From Candidatus Limnocylindrales bacterium (lineage in GTDB: Bacteria > Moduliflexota > Moduliflexia > Moduliflexales > JAUQPW01): a stretch of 56,230 bases of DNA. The translations under genes and the position numbers were made by a program. Position 1 is the stretch's first letter; every line of letters starts with the position of its first letter. Under the pieces are notes generated by a model. That model was not told where the DNA came from and searched no databases. It saw nothing but the letters and a program-made list of their open reading frames with translations. This document shows positions 25,975 through 35,986 of this stretch, piece by piece. The stretch lies in the NCBI GenBank assembly GCA_035559535.1, contig DATMBG010000016.1, positions 1-56,230 of the forward strand. Reading direction: 5' to 3'.

Positions 25975-28597
25975 ACCTGATAAATCGGATACGCTTAAAA
26001 TTTACCCCCAACTTCCTCATCTCCCCATAAATGTTTGGGGATATCCCATAAGCATACGTGAACTTAATTTTATTAAGGGCTTTTACCTTTTCCGCCGGGA
26101 AGACCACTTCATAATCCTTGTAAACGGGAGAATCTAAAACTACGGTATCGACTCGACTCCCATTAAGATAAATCTCCAGGGTTTGTACTTTATTAGAAAT
26201 TCTAAACGGAAAAGCCGTTATCAAGACTTTGTAAGGTCTATTTTCTTGAAGGGGAACGATCAATTCAGATTCCATTCCATCGGACCACCGGGACCGGTTA
26301 TCCTCCTTACCTTCCGGGCCGGAAAACCCGTTTAACAAGTAAATCGAAGCGCTTTTATCACCCAAAACGATCTCTTCCACTGTAACGGGATTTAAGCTTA
26401 AATAAGTTATTTTGTCAACTGTTACATAGTGTTTAAAGAATTTTCCATCGGGTAACCGAACAGGCCCTTCTGGATCCACCCGATCTATGAGAATTTTATC
26501 TTTTAATGAATAAAAAGGTTCAAAATCAGAGATTGTATCTCCCACCACACAGATATTCTTTAAATTTAGGACATTTCTGGTATTGGAAAGGGATCGATCC
26601 AGATCTCCTTCGAATACCGTCGCTTTCATTTTACCCAATCCACCTAGCACATACACATAGGAATTCAGGTAGGTTCCGATCACGGCTTCACAGCCGGAGT
26701 TACTAAGTACTTCTCCAGATTGAAAGGTTAAAGAAGTCGATAAGAACATCTCTTCTTTTCTCTCTTTCAGGAGATGGTTGCCTTTTCCCAGGGTCGTAAA
26801 CAAGGCCAGAAGTATACCTGTGGTACATAGACTAAATAGAATTTTTCTCTGGCCGATTAAAAAAATTCTCCAGACGGCCAATATGCTCACCGAGGAAGCC
26901 AGAAAAAGTAACTGGATCCCGGTTACAAAATACCGGGGATGGGCCAGGTTGGCATAAAACCATCCGTTAAAGAGGGGGATGATCAGACCGGAGACCCCCA
27001 GGATCAGCAGGCTCAACCAAAGGAAAAAATAAAAAATAGAAATCGCATCGTTTATCCTGTACCGAAACCAGATATAAAACCAGAGTAAAAAAAAGAACAT
27101 ATGGAGAATCCCAATACTTAGCCATACAGAAAGTGGAAGAAAATGATAGAGATTATAAACGGCTTCTCCCAAATAAGGTCGCACCTGATTCCAGGTCGCA
27201 AAACCCAGATACTCGGCATGATAGGGCGAAAGGTTTTTGAGGAGTGATACCCCTCCCAAAGAAATACCCCCATTCCACCAATACCACATCCTGATCTTCT
27301 TATTTACAAAGAAATCTACCATGGTAAAGGCTACAGCCAATATGGCCAGAAATAGTATCGTCAGATCGTTTATCCAGGATGCCAGAGCAGAAAAAACCAT
27401 CAGAGGAAGAAATCCTTTAGAAGAATGGATAAACTTTCTTAAAGCCAGGAGGATGGTCATACTTAGCAGAAACAAATACTCCGGGGCGAAAGCAATATCC
27501 AGGGTGGCATACTCCAGGGTATGGATATCTGGAATGGGGATAAAGGTAGGAATCAAAAAGATAAAACCCAGAGGCAGGAAAAAGAACTTCCATTTTCGGC
27601 CGGGATCCTCTAAGAAGAGGGGAACGGAAAAGCCAAGGGTAATAGAAAATGCCAGTAATAATGTGATAAAGGGAAGCAGACCGGTCGTACCCAAAAGCCC
27701 GAAATAAATTTTTGCCAACCAACAGATAAGATTTCCTCTTCTGGCCTGGCCCCAGTAGTAAATATTCTCAGCCAGAGGCGTATTTTCCACGATCATATTC
27801 AGTACAATGGCCGAATCTGAGTTAAAATAAACGGCTTTGGTGGGGTCTACAAAAGGGTAGATAAGAAAGGTAGTTATTATCACCGGAAGCGAAGACAAAA
27901 GATAATATTTCCAGGGTTGTTGGGGCCATAGGGTACCCTGTAAAGACCTTTTGAACAGGTAAAGTCCTGAGAAAGAACCGAGGATCCCCAACCAGGTCCA
28001 CTTAAGGAACTCCTTACCTCGATGAAATCCCTGTCGAAGTTTATAATCCCGGTTGTTGAAAGGATAGGGCGATAAAACGGAAGAAGGGATTTTTTCCAGG
28101 GGCTGATCTCCCAAAGCCCAGAACACATCCATACGATAGAAACCCCCGGCCTGAAAATACCTTATGTGGATGGGATAAACCCCGGGCTCCAGATTAATCT
28201 GACCTTTAACTTCTTTTAATCCATGGAGGCCCCCATTATCTACAACCCGCCGGTTATTCACAAAAAGATCGGACCCATCATCCGAAGCAGTCATAAAGGT
28301 GTAAGACCCGGGTTTCTCTATCCAGATGAACCCCTTCCACTCAACACTGAATTTATTTTCTGAAAACGCCCTACGACGCTTGTTTAGCACAGCCGTGGAA
28401 ATCTCAGAGTCTACGGTTATCAATTGAGGCTCCCCCTGCCAATTTGGATTTGCATAGTATTTACCCTCTAATCCAGAAGGGATTGCAAGATAGTAGGCCA
28501 GCAGATAGACCGTCCAGGATATAAGAAACAGGCCTGTGAGATAGAGAGTTTGCAGCTTTTTTAAGGGTATTTTCTTTAAGATTAACATAACTGCCAC
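25934..28597 (-). CDS. Polytopic membrane protein with PA14 domain
   Basis: A PA14-like lectin domain (about 45-190: GLEGKYYANPNW, DDGSDLFVNNRRVVDNGG, YPIHIRYFQAGG) follows a first membrane segment. At least ten hydrophobic segments follow (about 200-610), then a C-terminal beta-rich soluble domain of about 270 residues. GTG 28597 (887 residues) has AAGAAGGA 7 bp upstream and is preferred over ATG 28621. The build resembles membrane glycosyltransferases with exported carbohydrate-binding modules, but no catalytic motif is certain. The downstream SGNH hydrolase gene overlaps it. Confidence 0.75.
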   Translation of the reverse strand: MAVMLILKKIPLKKLQTLYLTGLFLISWTVYLLAYYLAIPSGLEGKYYANPNWQGEPQLITVDSEISTAVLNKRRRAFSENKFSVEWKGFIWIEKPGSYTFMTASDDGSDLFVNNRRVVDNGGLHGLKEVKGQINLEPGVYPIHIRYFQAGGFYRMDVFWALGDQPLEKIPSSVLSPYPFNNRDYKLRQGFHRGKEFLKWTWLGILGSFSGLYLFKRSLQGTLWPQQPWKYYLLSSLPVIITTFLIYPFVDPTKAVYFNSDSAIVLNMIVENTPLAENIYYWGQARRGNLICWLAKIYFGLLGTTGLLPFITLLLAFSITLGFSVPLFLEDPGRKWKFFFLPLGFIFLIPTFIPIPDIHTLEYATLDIAFAPEYLFLLSMTILLALRKFIHSSKGFLPLMVFSALASWINDLTILFLAILAVAFTMVDFFVNKKIRMWYWWNGGISLGGVSLLKNLSPYHAEYLGFATWNQVRPYLGEAVYNLYHFLPLSVWLSIGILHMFFFLLWFYIWFRYRINDAISIFYFFLWLSLLILGVSGLIIPLFNGWFYANLAHPRYFVTGIQLLFLASSVSILAVWRIFLIGQRKILFSLCTTGILLALFTTLGKGNHLLKERKEEMFLSTSLTFQSGEVLSNSGCEAVIGTYLNSYVYVLGGLGKMKATVFEGDLDRSLSNTRNVLNLKNICVVGDTISDFEPFYSLKDKILIDRVDPEGPVRLPDGKFFKHYVTVDKITYLSLNPVTVEEIVLGDKSASIYLLNGFSGPEGKEDNRSRWSDGMESELIVPLQENRPYKVLITAFPFRISNKVQTLEIYLNGSRVDTVVLDSPVYKDYEVVFPAEKVKALNKIKFTYAYGISPNIYGEMRKLGVNFKRIRFIRYEDTKPSHEGSPL

Positions 28598-28712
28598 AAT
28601 AAATCCTTCTTGACATGCCATCTAAAATATATTAGATACTTGAAGAACGTCCAGTAAACTTTTCAGGAAAACGAAAAACAAAGAAGGTTTTTAGATAAAA
28701 AAGCGCAATTTC

Positions 28713-30731
28713 ATGGAATCCAGAATATCTTCCCAGGAAAGACCTCGAATTCTTATCATATCCAGTGCCATTATTGACCAACAGATGTCCGGTCCGGCCA
28801 TTCGGTGTTTTGAATTTGCCAATGTCCTCAGCAAATCTTTCCAGGTAAGCCTAGTTACTCCTTCGGCCGGTAACCTGTCTTCAGAGCGGTTCCAGATTTT
28901 GACCTGTGAGCGCCATGAGGAAGATAAAATGCAAAAAATCGTGGAACACCACGATGTGATTCTCATCCAGGGGCAGGTTCTCGAATTTTTTCCTTTCTTG
29001 AAGGAGACTGAAAAAGTTTTAGTGGTGGATCTGTATTGTCCCTTTATTTTAGAGGAACTTGAGAAACAGCGAAGACTTTGGAGCAATGCTGCAACCGGTT
29101 CCCTCCAGGCCCTTGAAGAGCAACAAAGGATTCATGAGACTATTTCCAGAATTGTTCGGGATCAACTTTTGGCAGGGGATTATTTTCTTTGTGCCCATGA
29201 GCGGCAGAGGGATTTCTGGTTAGGGATGCTCTGCGGGCTGAATCGGGTGAATCCTTACACCTATCATCAAGATCCCTCTGCACGCCGTCTTCTCGATCTG
29301 GTTCCCTTCGGGATACCTTCTGAAAAACCCATACACTCCCGGCAAGTCTTAAAGGGGGTCTATAAAGGCATTACCGAGCAGGATAAGGTCTTGATATGGG
29401 GAGGGAGTATTCTGAACTGGCTGGATACCCTCACCTTGATTAAAGCCATGGATCGGATATCCCAGATGAGAAAGGACGTAAAGCTGTTCTTTATGGGTAC
29501 TGAACATCCCGACCAAATTCGAGAGAAGATGCTGGCCGATACCCTTAGCTTAAGCAAAAAGTTGGGTCTTACGGACAGAACGGTCTTTTTCCATACCTGG
29601 GTCCCTTATACCGAGCGGCAAAACTATTTTTTAGAAGCCGATATAGGCTTGAGTACCCATTTTTCCCATCTGGAAACCCGGTTTTCGTTTCGGACGCGTA
29701 TTCTGGATTACCTGTGGACGGGTCTTCCTATCATCGCAACCCGGGGGGATTACTTTAGTGAGTTGATTCAAACCCATCGCCTAGGCCTGACCGTCGAAGC
29801 AGAAAATGTAGAGGATTTAACCGCCGCTATCCTTAAGCTTGTGGAGGATCAGGACCTTCGCCAAAATTGCTCGGAAAATATCAAAGCCGTGGCACCCCGG
29901 TTTACCTGGGACGTTGTGACACAACCTCTGGTAGATTTTTGCCAGAACCCCGCCAAGGCAGCCGATAAGTGGCGTTGGAAGGCAGAACAAAACCTGGGAA
30001 TTTTCTCCCTTGAACAATCTGCAGGATTACCCATAACTCCCTGGAAGAGGGCTACCCTGACTTCCAGAAGCCATTTAGATAAACTCTACGAGCAAATCAT
30101 AACCAACCTTCGGGCTCAAAAAGCCGAAAAAATTGCCCTGCTGGAGCGAATTGCCGATCTCGAAGATAGGTCAAGGATGCCTTCAGGGAGTCCAGGTAAG
30201 TTTAAGGTTGGATCCTACCTGGTCTGGGCTACGAAGGGTGGGAATCACGTCCTGGGGCTGTTTAAAAACCTTCGGGCAGAGCGACGACGAAAAAAATTGA
30301 AGCTAAGCCAGTATCCTTCCTGCGAAATCCAGGGAGCAGATACGGTGGGGGAAAGTTTTATCGCTGTAAAGGATAACCTTTATCGGATCGATATTAAATT
30401 TGCCACCTATCTACGTCAGGTTCGCCATGATCTCCTCTTTCATCTCAAAGAAGACCGTAACGCCAAACAAGATCTCGCCTGTCTGAAAATCCCTACCTCT
30501 CAACTTCGGGATAATGCTTTTTATTCCTTTATTTTTCCTCAACAGATTCTCTCAGAGCGGAGATCCTATTATTTTTATTTAGAATCCCCGGATTCGGTCA
30601 AAGGGGACGCGGTTTCCGTTTGGTGTACCGAAGAAGCTCCTCCCGATCAGTTTCACTGTCAACCCATCCAACGCTATGAGCGGGGCTGGAAAGTTGGAGA
30701 TCACATTGTTTTTAGGGTTTATTATGTATAG
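28713..30731 (+). CDS. GT4-type glycosyltransferase with extra C-terminal domains
   Basis: A protein of 672 residues. Residues about 10-400 form a GT-B enzyme: PRILIISSAI, VLIWGGSILNWLDTLTLI, VFFHTWVPYTERQNYFLEADIGLS, and RILDYLWTGLPIIATRGD with the acceptor-site Glu nearby (SELI). A short coiled coil (about 450-485) and a beta domain of about 130 residues (SFIFPQQILSERRSYYFYLESPD) follow; the latter resembles accessory domains of surface-glycan glycosyltransferases. It is divergent from the PA14/SGNH genes, with about 115 bp between starts. It is a probable LPS or exopolysaccharide enzyme. Confidence 0.85.
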   Translation: MESRISSQERPRILIISSAIIDQQMSGPAIRCFEFANVLSKSFQVSLVTPSAGNLSSERFQILTCERHEEDKMQKIVEHHDVILIQGQVLEFFPFLKETEKVLVVDLYCPFILEELEKQRRLWSNAATGSLQALEEQQRIHETISRIVRDQLLAGDYFLCAHERQRDFWLGMLCGLNRVNPYTYHQDPSARRLLDLVPFGIPSEKPIHSRQVLKGVYKGITEQDKVLIWGGSILNWLDTLTLIKAMDRISQMRKDVKLFFMGTEHPDQIREKMLADTLSLSKKLGLTDRTVFFHTWVPYTERQNYFLEADIGLSTHFSHLETRFSFRTRILDYLWTGLPIIATRGDYFSELIQTHRLGLTVEAENVEDLTAAILKLVEDQDLRQNCSENIKAVAPRFTWDVVTQPLVDFCQNPAKAADKWRWKAEQNLGIFSLEQSAGLPITPWKRATLTSRSHLDKLYEQIITNLRAQKAEKIALLERIADLEDRSRMPSGSPGKFKVGSYLVWATKGGNHVLGLFKNLRAERRRKKLKLSQYPSCEIQGADTVGESFIAVKDNLYRIDIKFATYLRQVRHDLLFHLKEDRNAKQDLACLKIPTSQLRDNAFYSFIFPQQILSERRSYYFYLESPDSVKGDAVSVWCTEEAPPDQFHCQPIQRYERGWKVGDHIVFRVYYV

Positions 30732-30793
30732 TCCGCGGTCTGTTGTCCGATGCCTTCAAGTTCCGAACAACGGACAACGAACAACGGGCAACC
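30730..30793. repeat. Inverted short-word array (ACAACGG type)
   Basis: GTCCGCGGTCTGTTGTCCG is followed within 25 bp by CGGACAACGAACAACGGGC; the arms are inverted and built of repeated CAACG words. The alcohol dehydrogenase frame is open through it, but the true start is downstream. Same family as 37122-37182 and 39246-39375. Confidence 0.75.
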
Positions 30794-30803
30794 TCTAACC
30801 AAA

Positions 30804-31913
30804 ATGAAAGCAGCGGTTTTATACGAGTTAAATCAACCCGTTGTTGTGGAAGAATTAGAACTTGAAAAACCTAAAGAACGGGAAGTACTGGTTAAAATGG
30901 TAGCCAGTGGAGTCTGTCATAGTGATCTCTCTGTAACCAATGGTACGATTCCCTTACCTCTGCCTATTGTGTTGGGACATGAGGGAGCCGGCATTGTAGA
31001 AGAAGTAGGACCTGGAGTGACCGCTGTAAAACCAGGAGATCATGTCATTCTCTCCTGGGTACCGAATTGCGGTCGATGTTCTTTTTGTGCGACAGGAAAA
31101 TCCTATCTTTGCGAAGCCAGAGCGTTGACCCGAGGAGGGACCATGCTGGATGGAACCCGGCGGATCCATAAGGGGACGAAGGAATACAATCATATGTTGG
31201 GGGTTTCAACCATGGCAACCCATACCGTTGTCCCTGAGATCAGCCTGGTGCGTATTGATCCGGATATTCCCTTAAGGGAAGCCGCCCTGATCGGTTGTGG
31301 CGTCATGACGGGAGTTGGGGCGGTGATCAATACTGCCAGAGTGGAACCCGGCAGTCGCGTGGCGGTATTCGGAGCCGGAGGAGTCGGACTTAATGTAATC
31401 CAGGGGGCTGTTCTGGCCAGTGCAGAAACCATTATCGCGGTAGACCTCCTGGATCGTAAGCTGCAATTCGCCAAACAATTCGGAGCTACCCATCTTATCA
31501 ATGCTTCCAGGGAAGATCCCGTCCAGAAGATTAAAGATCTTACCGGGGGAGGTGTCGACTACGCCTTTGAAGCCATTGGACATGGAACCGTTATCACACA
31601 GGCTTACCAGGCTACCCGTCGCGGTGGAACTACGGTCGTTATTGGCGTGGCCGCTCCAGGAGTCCAGGCTTCGATACCGGCCAATACGCTGGTCCTTGAA
31701 GAAAAAACCCTTAAGGGTTCTTATTACGGCTCGGCTCGGGTTCAGGTCGATATTCCCAGGTTGGTTCGCCTTTATAAGTCAGGCCGGTTGAAATTAGGAG
31801 AGTTGATCAGTAACACCTATCCTTTAGAAGAGATCAATAAAGCCTTTGAAGATCTACAAAAAGGTGAGAATGCACGGGGCGTCCTGGTTCATTCCCAGGC
31901 AATTGACAATTAG
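30804..31913 (+). CDS. Zinc-dependent alcohol dehydrogenase
   Basis: A medium-chain dehydrogenase of 369 residues from ATG 30804. The catalytic zinc ligand is in SGVCHSD, then [12 protein letters not shown], structural zinc cysteines [15 protein letters not shown], and a Rossmann [13 protein letters not shown]. It resembles class III / mycothiol-type alcohol dehydrogenases that oxidise alcohols or aldehyde adducts with NAD. The frame is open from 30750, but the preceding 18 codons are repeat DNA. Its last residues (QAIDN) and stop are encoded by the AATTGACAATTAG repeat that follows, so the native end may have been altered. Confidence 0.9.
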   Translation: MKAAVLYELNQPVVVEELELEKPKEREVLVKMVASGVCHSDLSVTNGTIPLPLPIVLGHEGAGIVEEVGPGVTAVKPGDHVILSWVPNCGRCSFCATGKSYLCEARALTRGGTMLDGTRRIHKGTKEYNHMLGVSTMATHTVVPEISLVRIDPDIPLREAALIGCGVMTGVGAVINTARVEPGSRVAVFGAGGVGLNVIQGAVLASAETIIAVDLLDRKLQFAKQFGATHLINASREDPVQKIKDLTGGGVDYAFEAIGHGTVITQAYQATRRGGTTVVIGVAAPGVQASIPANTLVLEEKTLKGSYYGSARVQVDIPRLVRLYKSGRLKLGELISNTYPLEEINKAFEDLQKGENARGVLVHSQAIDN

Positions 31914-32027
31914 CAATCAACCCATTCACAGTCAGCAATTAACAATTGACAATTAGCAATTAATAAACCTTAAGGGGTTAGTTCTCCGTTGTTAATTGTT
32001 TATTGTTCATTGTTCCATTGTTAATTG
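31899..32027. repeat. Inverted short-word array (CAATTGACAATTAG type)
   Basis: The left half has repeated CAATTGACAATTAGCAAT words (31899-31962), and the right half inverted words TTAATTGTTTATTGTTCATTG (31989-32027). The first copy contains the alcohol dehydrogenase stop and the last ends 6 bp before the bactofilin start. Confidence 0.85.
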
Positions 32028-32032
32028 AAACT

Positions 32033-32443
32033 ATGTCGGTGATAGATCAAGGTTTGGTTATAAATGGAGATATTTACGGAGATGAGGATTTACGGGTCAA
32101 AGGACATATTAAAGGAACAATTTTTCTCAAAAACGGAGGGATTTATATTGAAGAATCCGGGAAGGTAGAAGGAGATATTCTGGCGGTTCATATTTCCATT
32201 ATGGGTCATTTCCAGGGTAAAGCCATTGCTTTGGAAAAGCTAAAATTATCCTCCACTGCCCGAGTTGAAGGTGAACTCCAGGGAGCTCTGGTAGAGATTG
32301 AAGAAGGGGCTTTTTTCAAAGGTCAGTTGAATATCAAACAGATAGATCCGGTTGAGGCAGAAATAAAGGATTTTAAATCCCTCTCCGAAGAAGATTATGA
32401 GAGATTACGCCAGTGGCGGGTCCGAAATAAGATTACCGTATAG
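32033..32443 (+). CDS. Bactofilin family cytoskeletal protein
   Basis: A protein of 136 residues from ATG 32033; an upstream in-frame ATG at 32003 lies in repeat DNA. The DUF583/bactofilin right-handed beta-helix core is clear: VINGDIYGDEDLRVKGHIKG, GKVEGDILA, ARVEGELQGALVEI. It polymerises without nucleotide to localise cell-wall or polysaccharide machinery. The C-terminal 30 residues are acidic. It ends 2 bp from the convergent gene. Confidence 0.9.
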   Translation: MSVIDQGLVINGDIYGDEDLRVKGHIKGTIFLKNGGIYIEESGKVEGDILAVHISIMGHFQGKAIALEKLKLSSTARVEGELQGALVEIEEGAFFKGQLNIKQIDPVEAEIKDFKSLSEEDYERLRQWRVRNKITV

Positions 32444-32444
32444 G

Positions 32445-33488
32445 TCAGGAAACGGAACTTCGAAGTTGCTTGATATGTTCCAGGGTTGCACGGCATCGGG
32501 CCAGGACAAGAGGATATTCTTCCCGGAGGGTCCTTATAACCCCCTCCAGGATATATTGATCTGCTTTGAGATCTAAGCCTTGAATATCCTCTTTCCTGTG
32601 AACACGTTCATACTGACGGATCAGTTGCTCGGCTGTGCTGATGATAATGGCTGTATGGAGTTTTTCGGTTATTTGATTTAGATCAAAGGGAAAATTCTTG
32701 GCGTAATTCTCTAACTTTTCCTGGATGACTTGCTGATACTCCTCGTAAATCTCTATGGCGTTCTCCTCGCAGTAGGTCTTGAACAATTCGGGATCTTCCC
32801 CGGAGACCAGGATGATCTCTAAATCCTCTAACAGCAGCTTGTAAAACTGAAGTTGTTCCTTAAAAAAGGACCTGCCGATTTCCTCGGTGGATAGCCCCCA
32901 AAGTTGGGAACAGACATCCTGAGCCAGCTTGATTCGACCCTGGATGGCTTCCTGATCTTTAGCCAGTTTAGCACCAAAAAGAACCACCGAACTTGGGTCG
33001 TTTTTCCCCTGACTGAGCAGGTGCTCCGACCAACCTGCCACTTCAATAACCATGGTCAGAAAGGGAGTCTCTTCGATCTGATTTAAAAATCCGGTTTTAA
33101 GGAATCTATGGACCTTTAAAGAAAGGGAGATAAACTGCTGGATCCGGTCCTGGGGCTTGTTCTCAGAAAGGAATCGTTCTAAAATCCACTGGGCTTTGTC
33201 TACCAAAGGAACCGGACTGAGCCCATCTAAAACCTCTGTAAGATCCTGCTGAAGAGAAATAACCTGGCTTTCGAGCTTTTTTAATTCAGCCTTACCCGGA
33301 TTAAATCGGGGCTTTAGCAGGGCTTTTCGATAAAATTCATCCAGAATGGGTAAGAGTTTTTCTATTTTATACTCCACTTCAGTATAAGCCGGATCGGTAA
33401 GATTTGGATCCAATAACTGCAGGGAAACCTTAAGACCGTCTATACACTGTTCCAACTGGCTTACAATATCATCCTCTTGAACCAGCAT
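32445..33488 (-). CDS. Uncharacterised helical protein
   Basis: A protein of 347 residues, almost wholly alpha-helical by composition (Leu, Glu, Gln, Lys), with no signal peptide or membrane segment. Acidic N-terminus. I recognise no family. It is last in the run of - strand genes from the tgt-sec cluster and 49 bp downstream of a membrane-anchored coiled-coil gene, so the two may be co-transcribed. Confidence 0.7.
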   Translation of the reverse strand: MLVQEDDIVSQLEQCIDGLKVSLQLLDPNLTDPAYTEVEYKIEKLLPILDEFYRKALLKPRFNPGKAELKKLESQVISLQQDLTEVLDGLSPVPLVDKAQWILERFLSENKPQDRIQQFISLSLKVHRFLKTGFLNQIEETPFLTMVIEVAGWSEHLLSQGKNDPSSVVLFGAKLAKDQEAIQGRIKLAQDVCSQLWGLSTEEIGRSFFKEQLQFYKLLLEDLEIILVSGEDPELFKTYCEENAIEIYEEYQQVIQEKLENYAKNFPFDLNQITEKLHTAIIISTAEQLIRQYERVHRKEDIQGLDLKADQYILEGVIRTLREEYPLVLARCRATLEHIKQLRSSVS

Positions 33489-33537
33489 AATTCTGGATGT
33501 GGGTTATTTGGCTTTAACTATATCCCTTTACAAGGAA

Positions 33538-34311
33538 TTATTTCATCTCGAAAGCTGTATCAATCTGATTTAAAACGTTCTCTAATTTTGAGATTACAGA
33601 ATCCTCCCCTTGATTTACCCTGGCCATTACCGTATCAAGATTCTGAATTACCTGTTCTTTATCTGGGAGATGAGATTGGACAGCCATGGATTTGATTCTC
33701 TGAAGGTGAGATTGAAGAGTTTTATAGGAAGTACCGGTATAAATATCCCATTTAGCCTGTAAGAGAGCACTTTTAAGCTGTTCTGTACGCAGATCTGTAG
33801 CAATTTGATCCAGTTGGGTTTGTATTCGGGCAAGTTGATTCCGAACCCCCTCGAGACGGTTGGACACCTCATTTAAAGAATTAAGCCGGGGTTGAAGGGT
33901 ATTCAGTTGTTGGGTTGTTTCTCGGTAAGCTGTGTTAAGATGGGTTAAATTTTCATTGACTTTGGCCAGGTCTTCTTCGATAACCTTACGAAAGGTATTT
34001 AAGTCGGTTAGATTTTCTTCTAATTGATGGATGTTGGCGGGAATGGCAGTTTCGGTAGTTCCGGGTTCGGATTTCCCTTTACCGGTTGGATAGACGACCA
34101 CGTAGAAGGCAAACAGAAGAGCAACAAACGAAAGAGCCAGTGAGAGATAACTTGCAGATTCTGAAAAACTATCTCCGCGATAGATCGGAGAACCGTCTGG
34201 TGTATCGGGGGGGGATATAAAATCCTTTTTTACCTGACTTTTTTGCATATTCTCTAAGGCTTCCAGTTCTGCAAGTCCACGTTTCTTCATCATTTCGATC
34301 TCTTTTTCCAT
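33538..34311 (-). CDS. Single-pass coiled-coil membrane protein
   Basis: A protein of 257 residues. A cytoplasmic N-terminus of about 50 residues, one membrane segment (about 52-73, YLSLALSFVALLFAFYVVV), then a long coiled coil (about 95-205) and a helical tail. The Shine-Dalgarno GGGAGGA lies 7 bp before the ATG. No recognised domain. Organisation resembles chemoreceptor-like or division-type scaffolds, but only topologically. Confidence 0.75.
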   Translation of the reverse strand: MEKEIEMMKKRGLAELEALENMQKSQVKKDFISPPDTPDGSPIYRGDSFSESASYLSLALSFVALLFAFYVVVYPTGKGKSEPGTTETAIPANIHQLEENLTDLNTFRKVIEEDLAKVNENLTHLNTAYRETTQQLNTLQPRLNSLNEVSNRLEGVRNQLARIQTQLDQIATDLRTEQLKSALLQAKWDIYTGTSYKTLQSHLQRIKSMAVQSHLPDKEQVIQNLDTVMARVNQGEDSVISKLENVLNQIDTAFEMK

Positions 34312-34617
34312 CCTGTAATCCTCCCTTCCTTTGCAAGTGATAGAAAAACCTAACTCCAGATAAAACCATGAACAGAATTTGAATAAAAACTACCCGGCAG
34401 AAAGAGAAACCCCTGGGGGATTTTTCACCCTCATACAATTTAACCGGTTCCTAGAAATCAGCAAGAAGAATTTAACTTGATGGAAGATAAATAGTCTTTT
34501 GAATCATCCAGAGAGTGAAATACTGCCGGTTCTCTCCGGTGAAAGGAAGATTTGCTTTACGACAAGATCAGAATCATATCGGGTCCTAATAAGGCTATGA
34601 TTGTTTTAACCGGGTTT
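34312..34617. other. Gap, nothing recognised
   Basis: A 306-bp gap between two - strand genes. It contains the leader of the coiled-coil gene and no repeat family member that I can identify. Confidence 0.5.
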
Positions 34618-35892
34618 TTAGAGAATCGACTTAAGGGATTCCAGCGTTTTACGAACTCTCCATTGGTGATACTTTTCCATCACAAATCGAATACGGGGAT
34701 ATTGTTTAACAATATCGGCCAGAGCTGTCTGAGACAGTTTTAGGAGCTCTGTATTATCGGCGATGGCGGTTGCTGTAGCCGAACGGGGTTCCCGGGTAAG
34801 GAGTGCAGACTCCCCAAAGAAATCTCCTTTTTCCAGGGTAGAGAGATAAAGTTCTTTTTGATCCTTTGCAGCTTTCTTAATCACACTCACCTCATCGTCT
34901 TCCATGAGGGTGGTATAAATTCCCACACGACCCGATTTAACGATATAGAGAGAATCTCCGGGAGTGCCTTCTTTAAAGATAATAGCGCCTTGGGGGAAGG
35001 TCTCTAAGGTTAAATGCTTTGCAATGGATAAACGCTCTTCCGGTTTCAAATCGCTAAACAGCGGGACTAAGGCCAGGGTTAACTTAAGTTCTCGGCTATT
35101 ATAAACCTCTTCCAGTACCATCCGGGTTTTCGGAAATTTTATAAGCAAAGGTTTTAAGATAGCTTCCGAGATCTCCAGGACTTTACAGGGAGTTTCTGCG
35201 ATCATGGTGGTCTGCCGACTGGTTTGGGCCAGAAGGGATAATTCTCCAAAAAAATCTCCTGGACCCAGAGGCTCTAAAGCCACAGAGGCCCCTTCTTTAT
35301 TCTTTACGCTGGTTTTAACCTTCCCCTCTAAAATAATAAAAAGTGAGGCCCTCTTCTCTCCTTCCGGGGGGATCACCTGGTTAGTGTTAAATTCCCTGAG
35401 AGTTGCCATTTTTTTAAGAAAAGTAAGATCTGAGGGATCGATATGGGATAAGAGAGAAATTTTTTCCAGGGGATAAGAAAACCCTCCCTCTTTGGAAACT
35501 TCTGTCTGGGGGGATTGCCCTGACCTGGAAATCGCCTTTTCGGGAAATCCCGTGTCTTCAAGAGGCTCAGCCCTTACTCCCCTCTGGAAATAGAGATTTG
35601 CCAACCGCTCATGGGCTTCTTTTCTGGATGGATCAAGCCTTACGATAATCTTATTAACGGCAATCGCCTTGACCAGATGACCTTCTTCTGCATACCGGAT
35701 GGCCGCTTCGGTATAAGCCTTGATGGCCGCTTCCTTATCCCCCGTTTTAGCATAAGCATCTCCCAATTTGAGCTGTACATCAATATTTTTAGGATTCTTC
35801 TCCAGGAGCTTTTTGTATTCCTCAATCTGAGAAGAGGTATCTTTTTCCTTTGAAACCAGTTTCTTAAGATCTCCTAAACCCTTAGGAAGCAT
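34618..35892 (-). CDS. TPR protein with two cyclic-nucleotide-binding domains
   Basis: A protein of 424 residues. Residues about 20-105 are TPR helices (VQLKLGDAYAKTGDKEAAIKA, EAHERLANLYFQRG). Two cNMP-binding domains follow, about 150-265 and 280-405. Their phosphate-binding cassettes are FGELSLLAQTSRQTTM and FGESALLTREPRSATA, with the Glu and Arg that bind the cyclic phosphate kept in both. No DNA-binding or kinase domain, so it is a probable cytoplasmic signal adaptor. It is 94 bp after secF on the same strand. Confidence 0.88.
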   Translation of the reverse strand: MLPKGLGDLKKLVSKEKDTSSQIEEYKKLLEKNPKNIDVQLKLGDAYAKTGDKEAAIKAYTEAAIRYAEEGHLVKAIAVNKIIVRLDPSRKEAHERLANLYFQRGVRAEPLEDTGFPEKAISRSGQSPQTEVSKEGGFSYPLEKISLLSHIDPSDLTFLKKMATLREFNTNQVIPPEGEKRASLFIILEGKVKTSVKNKEGASVALEPLGPGDFFGELSLLAQTSRQTTMIAETPCKVLEISEAILKPLLIKFPKTRMVLEEVYNSRELKLTLALVPLFSDLKPEERLSIAKHLTLETFPQGAIIFKEGTPGDSLYIVKSGRVGIYTTLMEDDEVSVIKKAAKDQKELYLSTLEKGDFFGESALLTREPRSATATAIADNTELLKLSQTALADIVKQYPRIRFVMEKYHQWRVRKTLESLKSIL

Positions 35893-35986
35893 AACTCGAT
35901 CCTCAATCTCAAACCCTAAACTTGACTGGAAGGTAGTCGAAGCGGGAAGGTGGAAGAGGTAGTTTCTACCTTCTATCTTTCTTTAT

